DNA of 64,000 nt from VBAS01 sp964581455 (GCA_964581455.1 CAZOOT010000001.1:1-64000), one strand, 5' to 3'; shown: positions 35,352 to 44,733, numbered from the stretch's first letter. Notes: generated from the letters alone by a model not told the origin. Translations and numbers: made by a program.

Positions 35352-36842
35352 CTATTTCACATTCCCCATCCATCTTCTTAAAAACGGAACGGTGAAGATC
35401 AATAAAACACCAATTACTACTGACGCAATTCCTATTTTCTGAATCACATCTGCATAATAGGGTAATGAAAGTACAGGATCATTTTTTGCCAGCACCTCTT
35501 CAGGCACACTCATTAAAGCTCCGATCTTGCCTGCTAAAAATTCACCGATGGCGGATGCAAAAAACCAGATACCCATCATCAGCGAAACCATTTTTGCAGG
35601 AGATAGTTTTGTAACCATGGATAATCCGATTGGAGATAAGCATAGCTCACCCAGGATGATAAAACAATAACCCCAGACAAATGGCCATAGCGGAACGATG
35701 CCGGTACTCTCATTTGCCAGACAGCCTAAATAGAAAACATAAAATCCCAAGCCAAGAAAAATAAAGGATAATGCAAATTTCATTGGAGTACTGGGTTCTT
35801 TGCCTCTTTTATTCAACCAGGGCCATAGAGGTGCAACGATCAGGGTTAATACAATCACCCAACCAGGAGGCAAGAAATTATTTACAGAAAGAGGCAGCAG
35901 TTCAAGACCGAATAATTCCATTTTTGAATTTCTTTCAGCCAGCAGGTTCATCGAGCCGGCATTCTGTTCATATATTGCCCAGAATACAACAGAGAATATG
36001 ATCATGATCAGTGCGGCAAATAATTTCAATTTGGGTTCTTTTTCCATTTTCATTCCTACTGAAAGAACATATATCAATGCCACTATGCCCAGGCCGAACA
36101 TGATATAATCCATCAAATGATATTGATGAAACAGTGTTACCACCAACGGAATGATCAATAGGGTACCACCATAAATAAGATGTTCCGGTTTTAAAAAACT
36201 GAAAACAGGTTTCTTTAATAATTCCCTATCGGGAGGCAGCCCTTTTTCACCCAACGATTTTTTGCCAATTAAAAAAACAAAGAACCCAAGTGCCATAAAA
36301 ATACCGGCAAGACCAAATCCATAATGCCAGTTAAATACTTTGGCTACATAAGCACAGAGAAATCCACCGGCAGCTGCTCCCACATTAATACCCATATAAA
36401 AAATAGAGAAACCGCTATCTCTTCTCGGATCATTTTCACGGTATAATGTTCCAACCAGGCTGGATATATTTGGTTTAAAAAAACCATTGCCACAAATGAT
36501 AAAGGCCATGCCATAAAAAAAACTCCAGTCAGCCGGAACAGCTAAAATAAAATGACCCAAAGTCATCAGAATACCTCCAAATAAAACAGATCGTTGAAAC
36601 CCTATAAACCGATCAGCCATAAAACCACCAAACATCGGCATGGTATAAACCAAAGCGGCATAAGAACCCAGTATAGCATATGCTTTCGGATCATCATAGT
36701 TTAATTCACTTACCATATAAGCAATCAGGAGGGCTTTCATTCCATAGAAAGAAAACCGCTCCCACATTTCTGCAAAGAATAAAAGATAGAGTTGCTTCGG
36801 TTGTTTTAATGAGCCGGCATTTGATTGTTTCTGATCTGTCAT
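35352..36842 (-). CDS. POT/PTR2-family proton-coupled oligopeptide transporter
   Basis: Inner-membrane MFS carrier importing di- and tripeptides with protons. The signature FFAEMWERFSFYGMKALLIAYM (helix 1, ExxERFxYY-type motif) and GGFMADRFIGFQRSV between helices 2 and 3 are typical, as are GNGFFKPNISSLVG (helix 5 region) and the late GELCLSPIGLSMVTKLSP. Fourteen hydrophobic segments can be counted roughly over 496 residues. It is followed upstream (same strand) by a longer paralogue, 80 bases away, so the two may be an operon despite a terminator between them. Confidence 0.92.
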   Translation of the reverse strand: MTDQKQSNAGSLKQPKQLYLLFFAEMWERFSFYGMKALLIAYMVSELNYDDPKAYAILGSYAALVYTMPMFGGFMADRFIGFQRSVLFGGILMTLGHFILAVPADWSFFYGMAFIICGNGFFKPNISSLVGTLYRENDPRRDSGFSIFYMGINVGAAAGGFLCAYVAKVFNWHYGFGLAGIFMALGFFVFLIGKKSLGEKGLPPDRELLKKPVFSFLKPEHLIYGGTLLIIPLVVTLFHQYHLMDYIMFGLGIVALIYVLSVGMKMEKEPKLKLFAALIMIIFSVVFWAIYEQNAGSMNLLAERNSKMELFGLELLPLSVNNFLPPGWVIVLTLIVAPLWPWLNKRGKEPSTPMKFALSFIFLGLGFYVFYLGCLANESTGIVPLWPFVWGYCFIILGELCLSPIGLSMVTKLSPAKMVSLMMGIWFFASAIGEFLAGKIGALMSVPEEVLAKNDPVLSLPYYADVIQKIGIASVVIGVLLIFTVPFLRRWMGNVK

Positions 36843-36871
36843 TGGAATATAAAATTTAGAAAAAGAAAGGT

Positions 36872-36899
36872 AACAAAAAAGGTGGCTGTTGAGCCACCT
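36872..36899 (-). terminator. Terminator between the two POT transporter genes
   Basis: Minus strand: AGGTGGCT-CAAC-AGCCACCT, a perfect 8-bp stem, followed by TTTTTTGTTACC. It lies just after the stop of the longer transporter and just before the ATG of the shorter. Confidence 0.85.
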
Positions 36900-36922
36900 G
36901 GTTTATATTTATTGATTAGTAA

Positions 36923-38635
36923 TTACTTCACACCTTTTTCTTTCATTACCCGGTTCAGCCATCCTAGCAATAAGAACAATGCAATTGCCGGTACAATAAC
37001 AATAAAGAAATTGGTCAGGAAGAAATTGGATTTATCATCGTACCCTTCCCACATACCGGATAGAATTCCTGAAAGCTTATTTCCAATACTTACTGATAAG
37101 AACCAACCACCCATCATGAGTGATGTTAATCTTGGCGGACTAAGTTTTGATACAAGGGATAATCCCATGGGCGACAGACAGAGTTCTCCGATCGTAATGA
37201 CACCGTAACTGGCCCATAGCCACAATGCAGAAGCTTTATCAGTTGAAGTGTCAATTGATTTTACTGCTGCAACCATTATCAAAGCTGATAGGGCAGTAAT
37301 TAAAAGTCCAATGGCAATCTTTGATGGGGTAGATGGCTCTTTTCCCCTGCGCCGCATAAAACCAAATATGCCAACAAGGATGGGGGTTAATACAATTACC
37401 CAAAATGGATTAATAGATTGATATAATTCTGTAGATACAAGTTTCAGGTCTTTTCCTGGCTCAGGTCTTTTTTCTGCCGGCAAATTGGAAAAATAAGATT
37501 TTGATTTATCCCGGATTGTAATCGTATTTGAAATTTCATTAACACCGGATGTATTACCTGCGGCAGCTAAAGCGTCTTTCTCAGTAATTAATCCGGACAT
37601 ATAGGTTTTAAATTGCCCTTCATCGTAACCTACCGATTCATGATAGTTCACCGTTTGTGCCAAATCTACTTTTGAAGCAAGGCCAGCAACTGATTCAGAC
37701 ATTTCCCGGTCCGTATAGTCTTCTGCCCAAACAGTTAATGCGTCACCATTCTGATGAAATATAGCCCAGAACACAACCACACAACCCATTACCGTAAGCA
37801 ATGCAGCCAATGGCCGTTTATCTTCCATACTGGCACGCCACCATAATGAGATATAATAGAACACAACCGGTAAACTTCCAATTAAGAATGCATCATTACT
37901 ATCAGAACCAAATATATTGCCTGGGATGATCCAGCCCAATGCGCCAAATACAAATACGGGTAAAAAAACTGTAGCCAGTATTTTTTTAAGCGGAAGATCT
38001 TCTTTTGTAACCGGCTTGATGATATCAACCTCTTTTACATGTTTCATTCCATTTAAAAACCAAAGCAGGCCGATAAGCATACCAACTCCTGCAGCTGCAA
38101 ATGCATATCCCCATCCATAATTGATACGCATATATGCGGCCACAAAATTGCACACAAAGGCGCCGATATTAATACCCATATAAAATATATTGTATCCTGC
38201 ATCCTTTTTATGCTGGTGTTCCGGTTTGTTATAAAGATTACCTACCAGTGTAGAGATATTAGGTTTGAAAAAACCGTTTCCAACAATGATCAGTAAAAGA
38301 GAAATATAAAATGCAGTTTCGCCGGGCAGTGCTAACCCAATATAACCGGCAGCCATGAGCAAGGCGCCGATAATAATACTTTTCCGGTAACCTAAAATCC
38401 GGTCTGCCAGCAAGCCTCCGATAAAAGGAGTTAAATAAACCAGCCCAAGATAAGTTCCGTAAATGTCAGATTTTTTTGATGCGTCAAAACCCATTCCCCC
38501 ATTTTGATGACTATCCAGCATATAGAGAGAAAAAATGCCCAGCATCAGGTAGTAGCCGAAACGTTCCCACATTTCAGTAAAGAATAAAACGTAAAGACCT
38601 TTTGGGTGTCCTTTCGATGATTCATTTTGATTCAT
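36923..38635 (-). CDS. POT/PTR2-family oligopeptide transporter with large central insert
   Basis: Paralogue of the neighbouring transporter, with the same FFTEMWERFGYYLMLGIFSLYM opening, the GGLLADRILGYRKSI loop, GNGFFKPNISTLVGNLYN and GELCLSPMGLSLVSKLSPP motifs. It is 570 residues because of an extra extracytoplasmic segment of about 85 residues (roughly 310-400, YTDREMSESVAGLASKV ... VSTELYQSINPF) between helices where the shorter copy has only a short loop. Such inserts are known in Bacteroidota POT proteins; they may alter substrate choice. A -33/-7 pair was not identified upstream. Confidence 0.9.
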   Translation of the reverse strand: MNQNESSKGHPKGLYVLFFTEMWERFGYYLMLGIFSLYMLDSHQNGGMGFDASKKSDIYGTYLGLVYLTPFIGGLLADRILGYRKSIIIGALLMAAGYIGLALPGETAFYISLLLIIVGNGFFKPNISTLVGNLYNKPEHQHKKDAGYNIFYMGINIGAFVCNFVAAYMRINYGWGYAFAAAGVGMLIGLLWFLNGMKHVKEVDIIKPVTKEDLPLKKILATVFLPVFVFGALGWIIPGNIFGSDSNDAFLIGSLPVVFYYISLWWRASMEDKRPLAALLTVMGCVVVFWAIFHQNGDALTVWAEDYTDREMSESVAGLASKVDLAQTVNYHESVGYDEGQFKTYMSGLITEKDALAAAGNTSGVNEISNTITIRDKSKSYFSNLPAEKRPEPGKDLKLVSTELYQSINPFWVIVLTPILVGIFGFMRRRGKEPSTPSKIAIGLLITALSALIMVAAVKSIDTSTDKASALWLWASYGVITIGELCLSPMGLSLVSKLSPPRLTSLMMGGWFLSVSIGNKLSGILSGMWEGYDDKSNFFLTNFFIVIVPAIALFLLLGWLNRVMKEKGVK

Positions 38636-38913
38636 ACAGCAATTTTTTGTTTGACAAAAGTTGATTAAAAGTTAGAGAATGGAAAAATAGGCAAATTCTG
38701 TCATTTGCAAATATTTGAACTCTTCTTGTATGAATTTTTTATTTGCCGCATCCCCTGTTTGCATCAGCCTCAATACTTAAAGGGAATATCAGTAATAAGG
38801 TTTATTTTTCCTTTTCAGTGGGGATGGGCAAAAACGACAATTTAAATTGCATCCTTATTCTTTAATTATCTTGCCCGATATTCGCAGGCAAAATCTAAAT
38901 TCCAATATACAAT

Positions 38914-40203
38914 ATGCGAATTCTAATTCTTGGTTCTGGTGGTCGTGAGCATGCATTTGCATGGAAACTTTCCCAAAGCACCCTTTGTGAAAAGTTATTT
39001 ATTGCACCTGGTAATGCCGGTACAATTCAGTTTGGCACAAATTTGAATATTACTGTCAATGATTTTGAGGCTATCAAAAAATGCTGCATCACTGAAAGGA
39101 TTGATCTTGTGCTGGTAGGGCCGGAAGAGCCACTGGTAAAAGGCATTTCAGATTTTTTAAAAGCAGATTCCCAGCTTAAAGGACTTGAAATAATCGGTCC
39201 ATCAAAAAAAGCATCCCAATTGGAAGGCAGCAAGGCATTTGCAAAAGCATTCATGCAAAAATTTGGTATTCCAACTGCTGCGTATAAAGAATTTACTTTA
39301 ACCAATTACCAGGATGGGGTAGAATACATTACGAATCATGCATTGCCTGTTGTATTAAAAGCAGATGGACTGGCTGCAGGGAAGGGAGTTGTTATCTGTG
39401 AGAACCATGTAGAAGCTCTGGCAGAATTTGAATTAATGATTCAACGTGCCAAATTTGGCGAAGCCAGTAAAAAAGTAGTTGTAGAAGAATTTCTTAATGG
39501 AATTGAATTATCCGTTTTCGTTTTATGCGATGGTAAGAATTATGTTATTCTGCCTGAAGCAAAAGATTATAAAAGGGTAAGGGAAGGTGATGAAGGCCCG
39601 AATACCGGTGGAATGGGAGCCATTAGCCCGGTGCCATTTGCCGATGCAGTTTTTATGAGCAGGGTAGAAGAGAGAGTGATCAGGCCTACGATAGAAGGTT
39701 TGAAAACGGAAGGTCTCGATTATTGCGGATTTATATTTTTAGGATTGATCAAAGTAGGCGATGAGCCATATATGATCGAGTATAATTGCCGGATGGGAGA
39801 TCCGGAAACTGAAGTAGTGATGCCCCGGTTAAAAAATGATTTGGCAGAATTACTGCATGCTGCTGCAAATCAAAGTTTGGATAAAGTAGTCATTGAAACG
39901 GATCCGCGGTTTGCCTGTGCTGTAGTGGCGGTTAGCGGAGGGTATCCCGGTAATTATGAAAAAGAGCTTCCTGTTTCCGGACTGGAAGATGTAAAAACAG
40001 TTACCAGTGTTTTATTTCACGCTGGCACAAAAATTAAAGATGATGTAATTGTTACAAACGGAGGCCGGGTACTCTGTATGACCTCTTTTGGAAATTCGCT
40101 TGAACTAGCTGCACAAAGATCTTTATATGAATTGGAAAAAATTTCATTCAAAGGCATGGCCTATCGCAGGGATATCGGGTATGAGTTTTATGAAGAAGAA
40201 TAA
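38914..40203 (+). CDS. purD: Phosphoribosylamine-glycine ligase
   Basis: Second step of de novo purine synthesis: joins glycine to phosphoribosylamine using ATP. The start MRILILGSGGREHAFAWKL is diagnostic; the ATP-grasp core shows LPVVLKADGLAAGKGVVI (about 143-160), NTGGMGAISPVP (about 230-241) and EYNCRMGDPETEVVMPRL (about 289-306). Length 429 is typical. It is a stand-alone gene here with no other pur gene nearby, as often in this phylum. Confidence 0.97.
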   Translation: MRILILGSGGREHAFAWKLSQSTLCEKLFIAPGNAGTIQFGTNLNITVNDFEAIKKCCITERIDLVLVGPEEPLVKGISDFLKADSQLKGLEIIGPSKKASQLEGSKAFAKAFMQKFGIPTAAYKEFTLTNYQDGVEYITNHALPVVLKADGLAAGKGVVICENHVEALAEFELMIQRAKFGEASKKVVVEEFLNGIELSVFVLCDGKNYVILPEAKDYKRVREGDEGPNTGGMGAISPVPFADAVFMSRVEERVIRPTIEGLKTEGLDYCGFIFLGLIKVGDEPYMIEYNCRMGDPETEVVMPRLKNDLAELLHAAANQSLDKVVIETDPRFACAVVAVSGGYPGNYEKELPVSGLEDVKTVTSVLFHAGTKIKDDVIVTNGGRVLCMTSFGNSLELAAQRSLYELEKISFKGMAYRRDIGYEFYEEE

Positions 40204-40281
40204 ACTTCCTTATTTGCAGATTACATACACTTTTAAATAAAGTAACTTAGTTGGCCTTAGCAAAAAACCAATGTTTAAAGT

Positions 40282-41280
40282 ATGCATTACCACGACTATT
40301 TACAGCTGGATAAGATTTTAAATTCACAGTTTCCTGAAAGTGATAAGCTGAATCTGCCTGCACATGACGAAATGCTTTTCATAGTCATCCACCAGGTATA
40401 TGAACTTTGGTTTAAACAATTGCATCATGAAATAGATTCAGTTGCTGCAATCATGAATAAACCGGCTTTGAATGATAATAGTCCTGAATTGCAGACTGTA
40501 GTTCACCGCCTAAAAAGAACGATTACAATTTTGCAGGTACTGGTTCATCAGATAGACATTATGGAAACCATGACGCCGATGGATTTTCTTGATTTCCGGG
40601 ATATGCTTCGTCCTGCTTCGGGATTTCAAAGCTGGCAGTTTAAAGAACTGGAAGCAAAACTGGGATTGAAATATGAGCACAGGCACGGAAAAGATTATTA
40701 CACTTCCCAATTGAAAAAAGAACATGTGGATGTGATCAAAGAAGCTGAATCAAAAAAATCTTTACTGGACCTGGTAAATGTCTGGTTAGAAAGAATGCCG
40801 CTTGCCCCTGAAGTGTCAGATGATAAAAATTCATTCTGGCAGATATACCGTAACACATACAAAGAAAGCCTTGCAGATGCTGAGAAAGACAATCTGCAAC
40901 CTTTTGATGAAATATTTATGTTGCAAAAAGAAAATCGTGAACAACATCTTTCTGCAGCAGCTTCCCGTTCAGCTTTATTTATCATGTTGTATCGTGGATA
41001 CCCATTGCTTCAATTACCCTTTCAATTACTGAACTGCTTACTGGAAATTGATGAGCAGTTAAGTTCATGGCGGTATCGCCATATGAATATGGTGCATCGG
41101 ATGATCGGTACAAGAATTGGCACAGGAGGCAGTACAGGAAAAGATTATTTAAAAGCTGCAGCTGACAAGCATTATATCTTCAAAGAATTTGCACAGCTGA
41201 ATAGTTTTCTTGTAGAAAGAAGAAGACTGCCACAGCTTTCAGATGATGTGGAAAAGAGATTGGGTTTTGTACACCAGTAA
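40282..41280 (+). CDS. kynA: Tryptophan 2,3-dioxygenase
   Basis: Heme enzyme that opens the indole ring of tryptophan to N-formylkynurenine, first step of the kynurenine route to NAD or of tryptophan breakdown. Family motifs: HYHDYLQLDKIL at the start, LPAHDEMLFIVIHQVYELWFKQ (about 25-46, substrate and heme contacts) and the signature WRYRHMNMVHRMIGTRIGTG (about 260-280), which carries the axial histidine, followed by GGSTGKDYL. 332 residues, slightly longer than bacterial averages. Other kynurenine genes are not in this window. Confidence 0.95.
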   Translation: MHYHDYLQLDKILNSQFPESDKLNLPAHDEMLFIVIHQVYELWFKQLHHEIDSVAAIMNKPALNDNSPELQTVVHRLKRTITILQVLVHQIDIMETMTPMDFLDFRDMLRPASGFQSWQFKELEAKLGLKYEHRHGKDYYTSQLKKEHVDVIKEAESKKSLLDLVNVWLERMPLAPEVSDDKNSFWQIYRNTYKESLADAEKDNLQPFDEIFMLQKENREQHLSAAASRSALFIMLYRGYPLLQLPFQLLNCLLEIDEQLSSWRYRHMNMVHRMIGTRIGTGGSTGKDYLKAAADKHYIFKEFAQLNSFLVERRRLPQLSDDVEKRLGFVHQ

Positions 41281-41343
41281 TTTTATTTCTGTAATTGGTT
41301 CCAATTAGAAAAATAACTACAAACAGAATTTTTTATTTTGGGA

Positions 41344-41471
41344 GGCTGTCTCAAAAAATCAATTTGAATTATCAGCAATATTCATGGAATGATATTTTTC
41401 ATTCTCTTTATCACATTTCCAGGTTTCAAACTGAACTTTGAGACAGCCAATAAATTGAGACAGCCAATAAA
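41344..41471. repeat. GGCTGTCTCAAA-ended inverted-repeat element with 17-bp tandem copy
   Basis: GGCTGTCTCAAA (41344-41355) and its exact complement TTTGAGACAGCC (41437-41448) bound an element of about 105 bp with no ORF of interest. The right end is followed by a perfect tandem repeat of TTGAGACAGCCAATAAA (41438-41454, 41455-41471). The ends match those of the element near 35.1 kb. Confidence 0.72.
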
Positions 41472-41473
41472 TT

Positions 41474-41953
41474 TTAAAAAGTATATCGGATTCCCAATCC
41501 GCCCCAGTAATTAATAAAACCAACAAACTCGCCAAACTCAAATGAAGGTTGCCAGTCGAGAGAAATATTAATCGGTGCGCCTTTAAATTTATAATCCAGG
41601 CCCAGTACACCATCCACGCCAATATAAGTTCCTTCTATACGATTATTTTTATGGATATAATCATAGAATCCAATATGGGCGCCGGGTCCGATATACCATT
41701 TCAATCCCGGAGCGCCAGAAAAATTTCCATGAATTTCATACAGGCCTGTCATCCGGAATCCCCGTCTCCAGAAATAACCAATAAGTTCGCCGGCATTGTT
41801 TCTGTCGAAAAAATGCTTGTATGAAATACCTCCGCCATCCCAAACTTTTACACCCAGTGCATTTTTGTAGGATGAGCTATTTGCGCTTTTGCTTTGTGCA
41901 AATGATGTAAATACAATCAGCATTGTAAACATCGATACAATTATTTTTTTCAT
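41474..41953 (-). CDS. Small secreted beta-barrel-like protein
   Basis: Signal peptide MKKIIVSMFTMLIVFTSFAQ (about 20 residues) followed by a 139-residue mature chain rich in Gly, Tyr, Phe and Trp in alternating patterns (GLYEIHGNF, KWYIGPGAHIGFYDY, VDGVLGLDYKF, INYWGGLGIRYTF), as in eight-stranded outer-membrane barrels. The terminal aromatic residue YTF fits insertion by the BAM complex. Its stop codon lies three bases from the repeated end of the GGCTGTCTC element. No function recognised. Confidence 0.75.
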   Translation of the reverse strand: MKKIIVSMFTMLIVFTSFAQSKSANSSSYKNALGVKVWDGGGISYKHFFDRNNAGELIGYFWRRGFRMTGLYEIHGNFSGAPGLKWYIGPGAHIGFYDYIHKNNRIEGTYIGVDGVLGLDYKFKGAPINISLDWQPSFEFGEFVGFINYWGGLGIRYTF

Positions 41954-42046
41954 AAAAAAATATTTATATGATTTAATACCATCTACAATTTGTGAAACTC
42001 AACTTTCCATTATCGTGCCAATTTTTTTGAAAATTATTTTTAGCGT

Positions 42047-43210
42047 TCAATACTTTCTGAAACTCAATAAGAAATAAAGGGAAACCATAAAAGCAATAAA
42101 TGCTGAAGCAATAAAAGTGAAGGAACTTCCGAACTGGCTCCAGATAAAACCTGCCAGAATACTGGCCATTAAACTGCATACACTCTGGCAGGATGTAAAA
42201 AAACCAACGGCAGTAGCTGTATTTTTTTCATGGGCAAGGTTGGTGATCCATGCTTTGCTGATTCCTTCAGTAGCTGCTGCATAGATACCATAAATGAAGA
42301 AAAGTATAAAAATGACAATGGTTGAAGGATGAAAAGCAAATCCGGCATATACAATTGTAAACATGATAAGTCCCATAATAAATACTTTCCTGATCCCGAA
42401 TTTATCAGCCAGTGATCCGAAAGGATAGGAGGCTGCAGCATAAACAAGGTTATAAAAAATATAGGCTGCAATGGTGATGGTATCACTTCCGGTAACTTCC
42501 TTGGTGATGAGTAACAGAAATACATCGGAGCTGTTGAAGAGTGCAAATAACAAAAGCCCTTTTACAATTTTTTTAAATTCAGGTCCGGCAATTTTCCAGT
42601 ATTTAAAAAAGGAAAAGAAATTTCCTTTGGCCAAAGTAGATACCGGTTCTTTTTTTTCTTTTAAAAGAAAGATAAGCAGTACGGCTATAATTCCGGGAAT
42701 GAAAGCGAGGTAAAAAAGAGTAGCATATTGAAAAGGGAAAAAATACAAAAATGTCAAAGCAACCAGTGGCCCGATAGCGGCACCCACTGTGTCCATACTG
42801 CGATGAAAACCAAAAACCCGGGCTTTGGTTTGTTTGGTGGCTTGTTTGGAAAGCATCGCATCCCTTGCTGCAGTCCGGAGTCCTTTTCCAAAACGGTCTA
42901 CTGTTCTGGCAAAAAATATCCAGAGCGGAAACGTGAAAACTGCCATCATGGGTTTGCTGATGGTGCTGAGAAAATAACCGCTTTTAATAAAAGGTAAACG
43001 AACTCCTTTTTCATCACTCATTTTTCCAAAATATCCTTTGCTGATGCCTGCTGTGAATTCGGCAATTCCTTCAAGAATTCCAATCAGTAAAACGGAGAAA
43101 CCTATTTCTTTTAAGTAAATCGGGATCACCGGGTAGATCATTTCACTGGCGATGTCGGCAAAAAGACTGACAACAGAGAGAATGACTACTGTGCGGTTGA
43201 TAATTCGCAT
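42047..43210 (-). CDS. Major facilitator superfamily transporter
   Basis: Twelve-helix inner-membrane carrier, 387 residues. The inter-helix 2-3 motif appears as GYFGKMSDEKGVRLPFI (about 60-76) and an equivalent GSLADKFGIRKVFIMG in the second half (about 265-280), giving the two-fold MFS symmetry. The TVDRFGKGLRTAARDAML segment between helices 4 and 5 resembles a subgroup of drug/metabolite or antibiotic-like efflux pumps seen in many environmental bacteria. Substrate unknown. It is the last minus-strand gene before the mre cluster, with repeats in the intervening 440 bp. Confidence 0.83.
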   Translation of the reverse strand: MRIINRTVVILSVVSLFADIASEMIYPVIPIYLKEIGFSVLLIGILEGIAEFTAGISKGYFGKMSDEKGVRLPFIKSGYFLSTISKPMMAVFTFPLWIFFARTVDRFGKGLRTAARDAMLSKQATKQTKARVFGFHRSMDTVGAAIGPLVALTFLYFFPFQYATLFYLAFIPGIIAVLLIFLLKEKKEPVSTLAKGNFFSFFKYWKIAGPEFKKIVKGLLLFALFNSSDVFLLLITKEVTGSDTITIAAYIFYNLVYAAASYPFGSLADKFGIRKVFIMGLIMFTIVYAGFAFHPSTIVIFILFFIYGIYAAATEGISKAWITNLAHEKNTATAVGFFTSCQSVCSLMASILAGFIWSQFGSSFTFIASAFIAFMVSLYFLLSFRKY

Positions 43211-43364
43211 AATTGAATTTGAAATTAATCATTTTGTTTCGAAGGTTTGAAAGGTTCATTTGGAGAATCCATCAGACAAAAGAACGTTGAAGAATCTATT
43301 GATTAAAATGGAACCTTTGCAGTGATGAAATGTATTGAGATGTTATATTTCTAAATACATACTG

Positions 43365-43427
43365 GCTATCCCCTCCAACGGAGGGGTGGCAGAGGCTACT
43401 TATAAAGAATAAACAATGGGGGTGGGT
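43365..43427. repeat. Palindromic repeat CCCCTCC-AAC-GGAGGGG
   Basis: Perfect 7-bp stem at 43370-43386, continuing into a GTGGCAGAGGC ... GGGGGTGGGT stretch. G+C content is well above its surroundings. One of two adjacent repeats in the otherwise geneless region 43211-43648. Confidence 0.6.
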
Positions 43428-43450
43428 AAAAGATGATAAGAATTACAGAA

Positions 43451-43494
43451 CCCTGAACGGAGCGTCGTGCCGAAGGCACTCCTTCGGAGCAACT
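43451..43494. repeat. Double-hairpin repeat GTGCCGAAGGCAC / CTCCTTCGGAG
   Basis: Two tiny hairpins with GAA and TTC loops (GTGCC/GGCAC and CTCC/GGAG) preceded by GAACGGAGCGTC. GC-rich island between the MFS gene and mreB. The remainder of the gap holds only the mreB promoter region. Confidence 0.55.
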
Positions 43495-43591
43495 GATGTC
43501 AAATAGAAATTCTTTAGTTGGTTCAAAAATGAATTTTCCAATTATCCGAAATGCTAAATCTGAAAATAAATTAACGTAGCATGATGTTTGC

Positions 43592-43623
43592 TTTGTTATT
43601 TCGGGTTATTTATACCAACTTTG
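43592..43623 (+). promoter_or_regulatory. Candidate promoter of the mre operon
   Basis: TTTG at 43592-43595 and CAACTTTG at 43616-43623 (one mismatch to TAnnTTTG), spaced 20 bases as in known Bacteroidota -33/-7 promoters; 25 bases before the mreB ATG. Confidence 0.5.
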
Positions 43624-43648
43624 CAACCATTAATTTCAATAAATAAGA

Positions 43649-44674
43649 ATGGGACTTTTTAACTGGTTTACGCAAGAAATTGCCATCGACTTGGGTACGG
43701 CCAATACCCTGATTATACATAATGATGAAGTAGTGGTGAATGAACCTTCGATCGTAGCATTGAACCGCAATAATCCAAAGGAGGTGCTTGCTGTCGGGAA
43801 ACGGGCATTAATGATGCATGAGAAAACTCACGAAAGCATCCGAACGGTTCGTCCGCTGAGAGACGGTGTGATCGCTGATTTCAATGCTGCAGAGTTAATG
43901 ATCAGGGAATTTATCAAAATGGTTTATCCCAAAAAACCCTGGTTTCCGCCAAGCTGGAGAATGATGATCTGTATTCCTTCTTCTATTACTGAAGTGGAGA
44001 AAAGAGCGGTTCGTGACAGTGCTGAACAAGCCGGAGCCAAAGAAGTATACCTGATACATGAACCTATGGCTGCTGCACTGGGTATAGGCATTGATGTGGA
44101 AGAGCCGGTAGGGAATATGATCATTGATATTGGAGGTGGTACTACGGGTATCACAGTGATTGCACTTGCCGGTATTGTTTGTGATCAAAGTATCCGGATT
44201 GCCGGCGATGAATTTACCGCAGATATTATGGAAGCACTTCGCCGTTACCACAGTTTGCTGATTGGTGAAAGAACTGCAGAACAAATAAAAATTCAGGTAG
44301 GTGCTGCAATGAAGGATCTTGACAATCCCCCGGATGATATTCCGGTAAATGGTCGTGACCTGGTAACGGGTATTCCAAAGCAGATCATGGTGAGCTACCA
44401 GGAAATTGCAGAAGCTTTGGATAAAAGTGTATTTAAAATTGAAGAAGCAATACTAAAAGCTTTGGAACAAACACCTCCGGAACTGGCAGGTGATATTTAT
44501 CGCAGAGGTTTATATCTGACCGGCGGTGGTGCTTTGCTTCGTGGACTGGACAAACGATTGGGTCAAAAGATAAAGTTGCCTGTACATATTGCCGATGATC
44601 CGTTGAAGAGTGTGGTGCGTGGTACCGGTATTGCGCTGAAACATTATGACAGGTTTCCATTTGTGATGCGTTAA
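43649..44674 (+). CDS. mreB: Rod-shape-determining actin homologue MreB
   Basis: Forms membrane-bound filaments that steer lateral wall synthesis. Actin-fold phosphate loops are visible: IAIDLGTANTLI (about 11-22), MIIDIGGGTTGITVIAL (about 155-171) and YLTGGGALLRGLDKRL (about 290-305). The N-terminal MGLFNWFTQ is an amphipathic membrane-targeting start. 341 residues, standard. It heads the cluster mreB-mreC-mreD-mrdA-rodA, with a hairpin repeat between it and mreC. Confidence 0.97.
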   Translation: MGLFNWFTQEIAIDLGTANTLIIHNDEVVVNEPSIVALNRNNPKEVLAVGKRALMMHEKTHESIRTVRPLRDGVIADFNAAELMIREFIKMVYPKKPWFPPSWRMMICIPSSITEVEKRAVRDSAEQAGAKEVYLIHEPMAAALGIGIDVEEPVGNMIIDIGGGTTGITVIALAGIVCDQSIRIAGDEFTADIMEALRRYHSLLIGERTAEQIKIQVGAAMKDLDNPPDDIPVNGRDLVTGIPKQIMVSYQEIAEALDKSVFKIEEAILKALEQTPPELAGDIYRRGLYLTGGGALLRGLDKRLGQKIKLPVHIADDPLKSVVRGTGIALKHYDRFPFVMR

Positions 44675-44677
44675 AAA

Positions 44678-44725
44678 GAAGTCTGGGGACGGAAGTATGA
44701 AATCCGACTTCTGGCTTCTGACTTC
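44678..44725. repeat. GAAGTC/GACTTC hairpin repeat between mreB and mreC
   Basis: GAAGTC at 44678-44683 is mirrored by GACTTC at 44720-44725, with additional ACTTCTGGCTTCTGACTTC copies inside. No T run follows, so it is more likely a dispersed repeat than an operon terminator. Confidence 0.55.
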
Positions 44726-44733
44726 AGATCTCT

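Noticed and set aside
41359..41622. Minus-strand ORF of 87 codons across the GGCTGTCTC element
   Set aside because: It overlaps the 3' end of a signal-peptide-bearing gene in another frame and runs through the repeat; no motifs.
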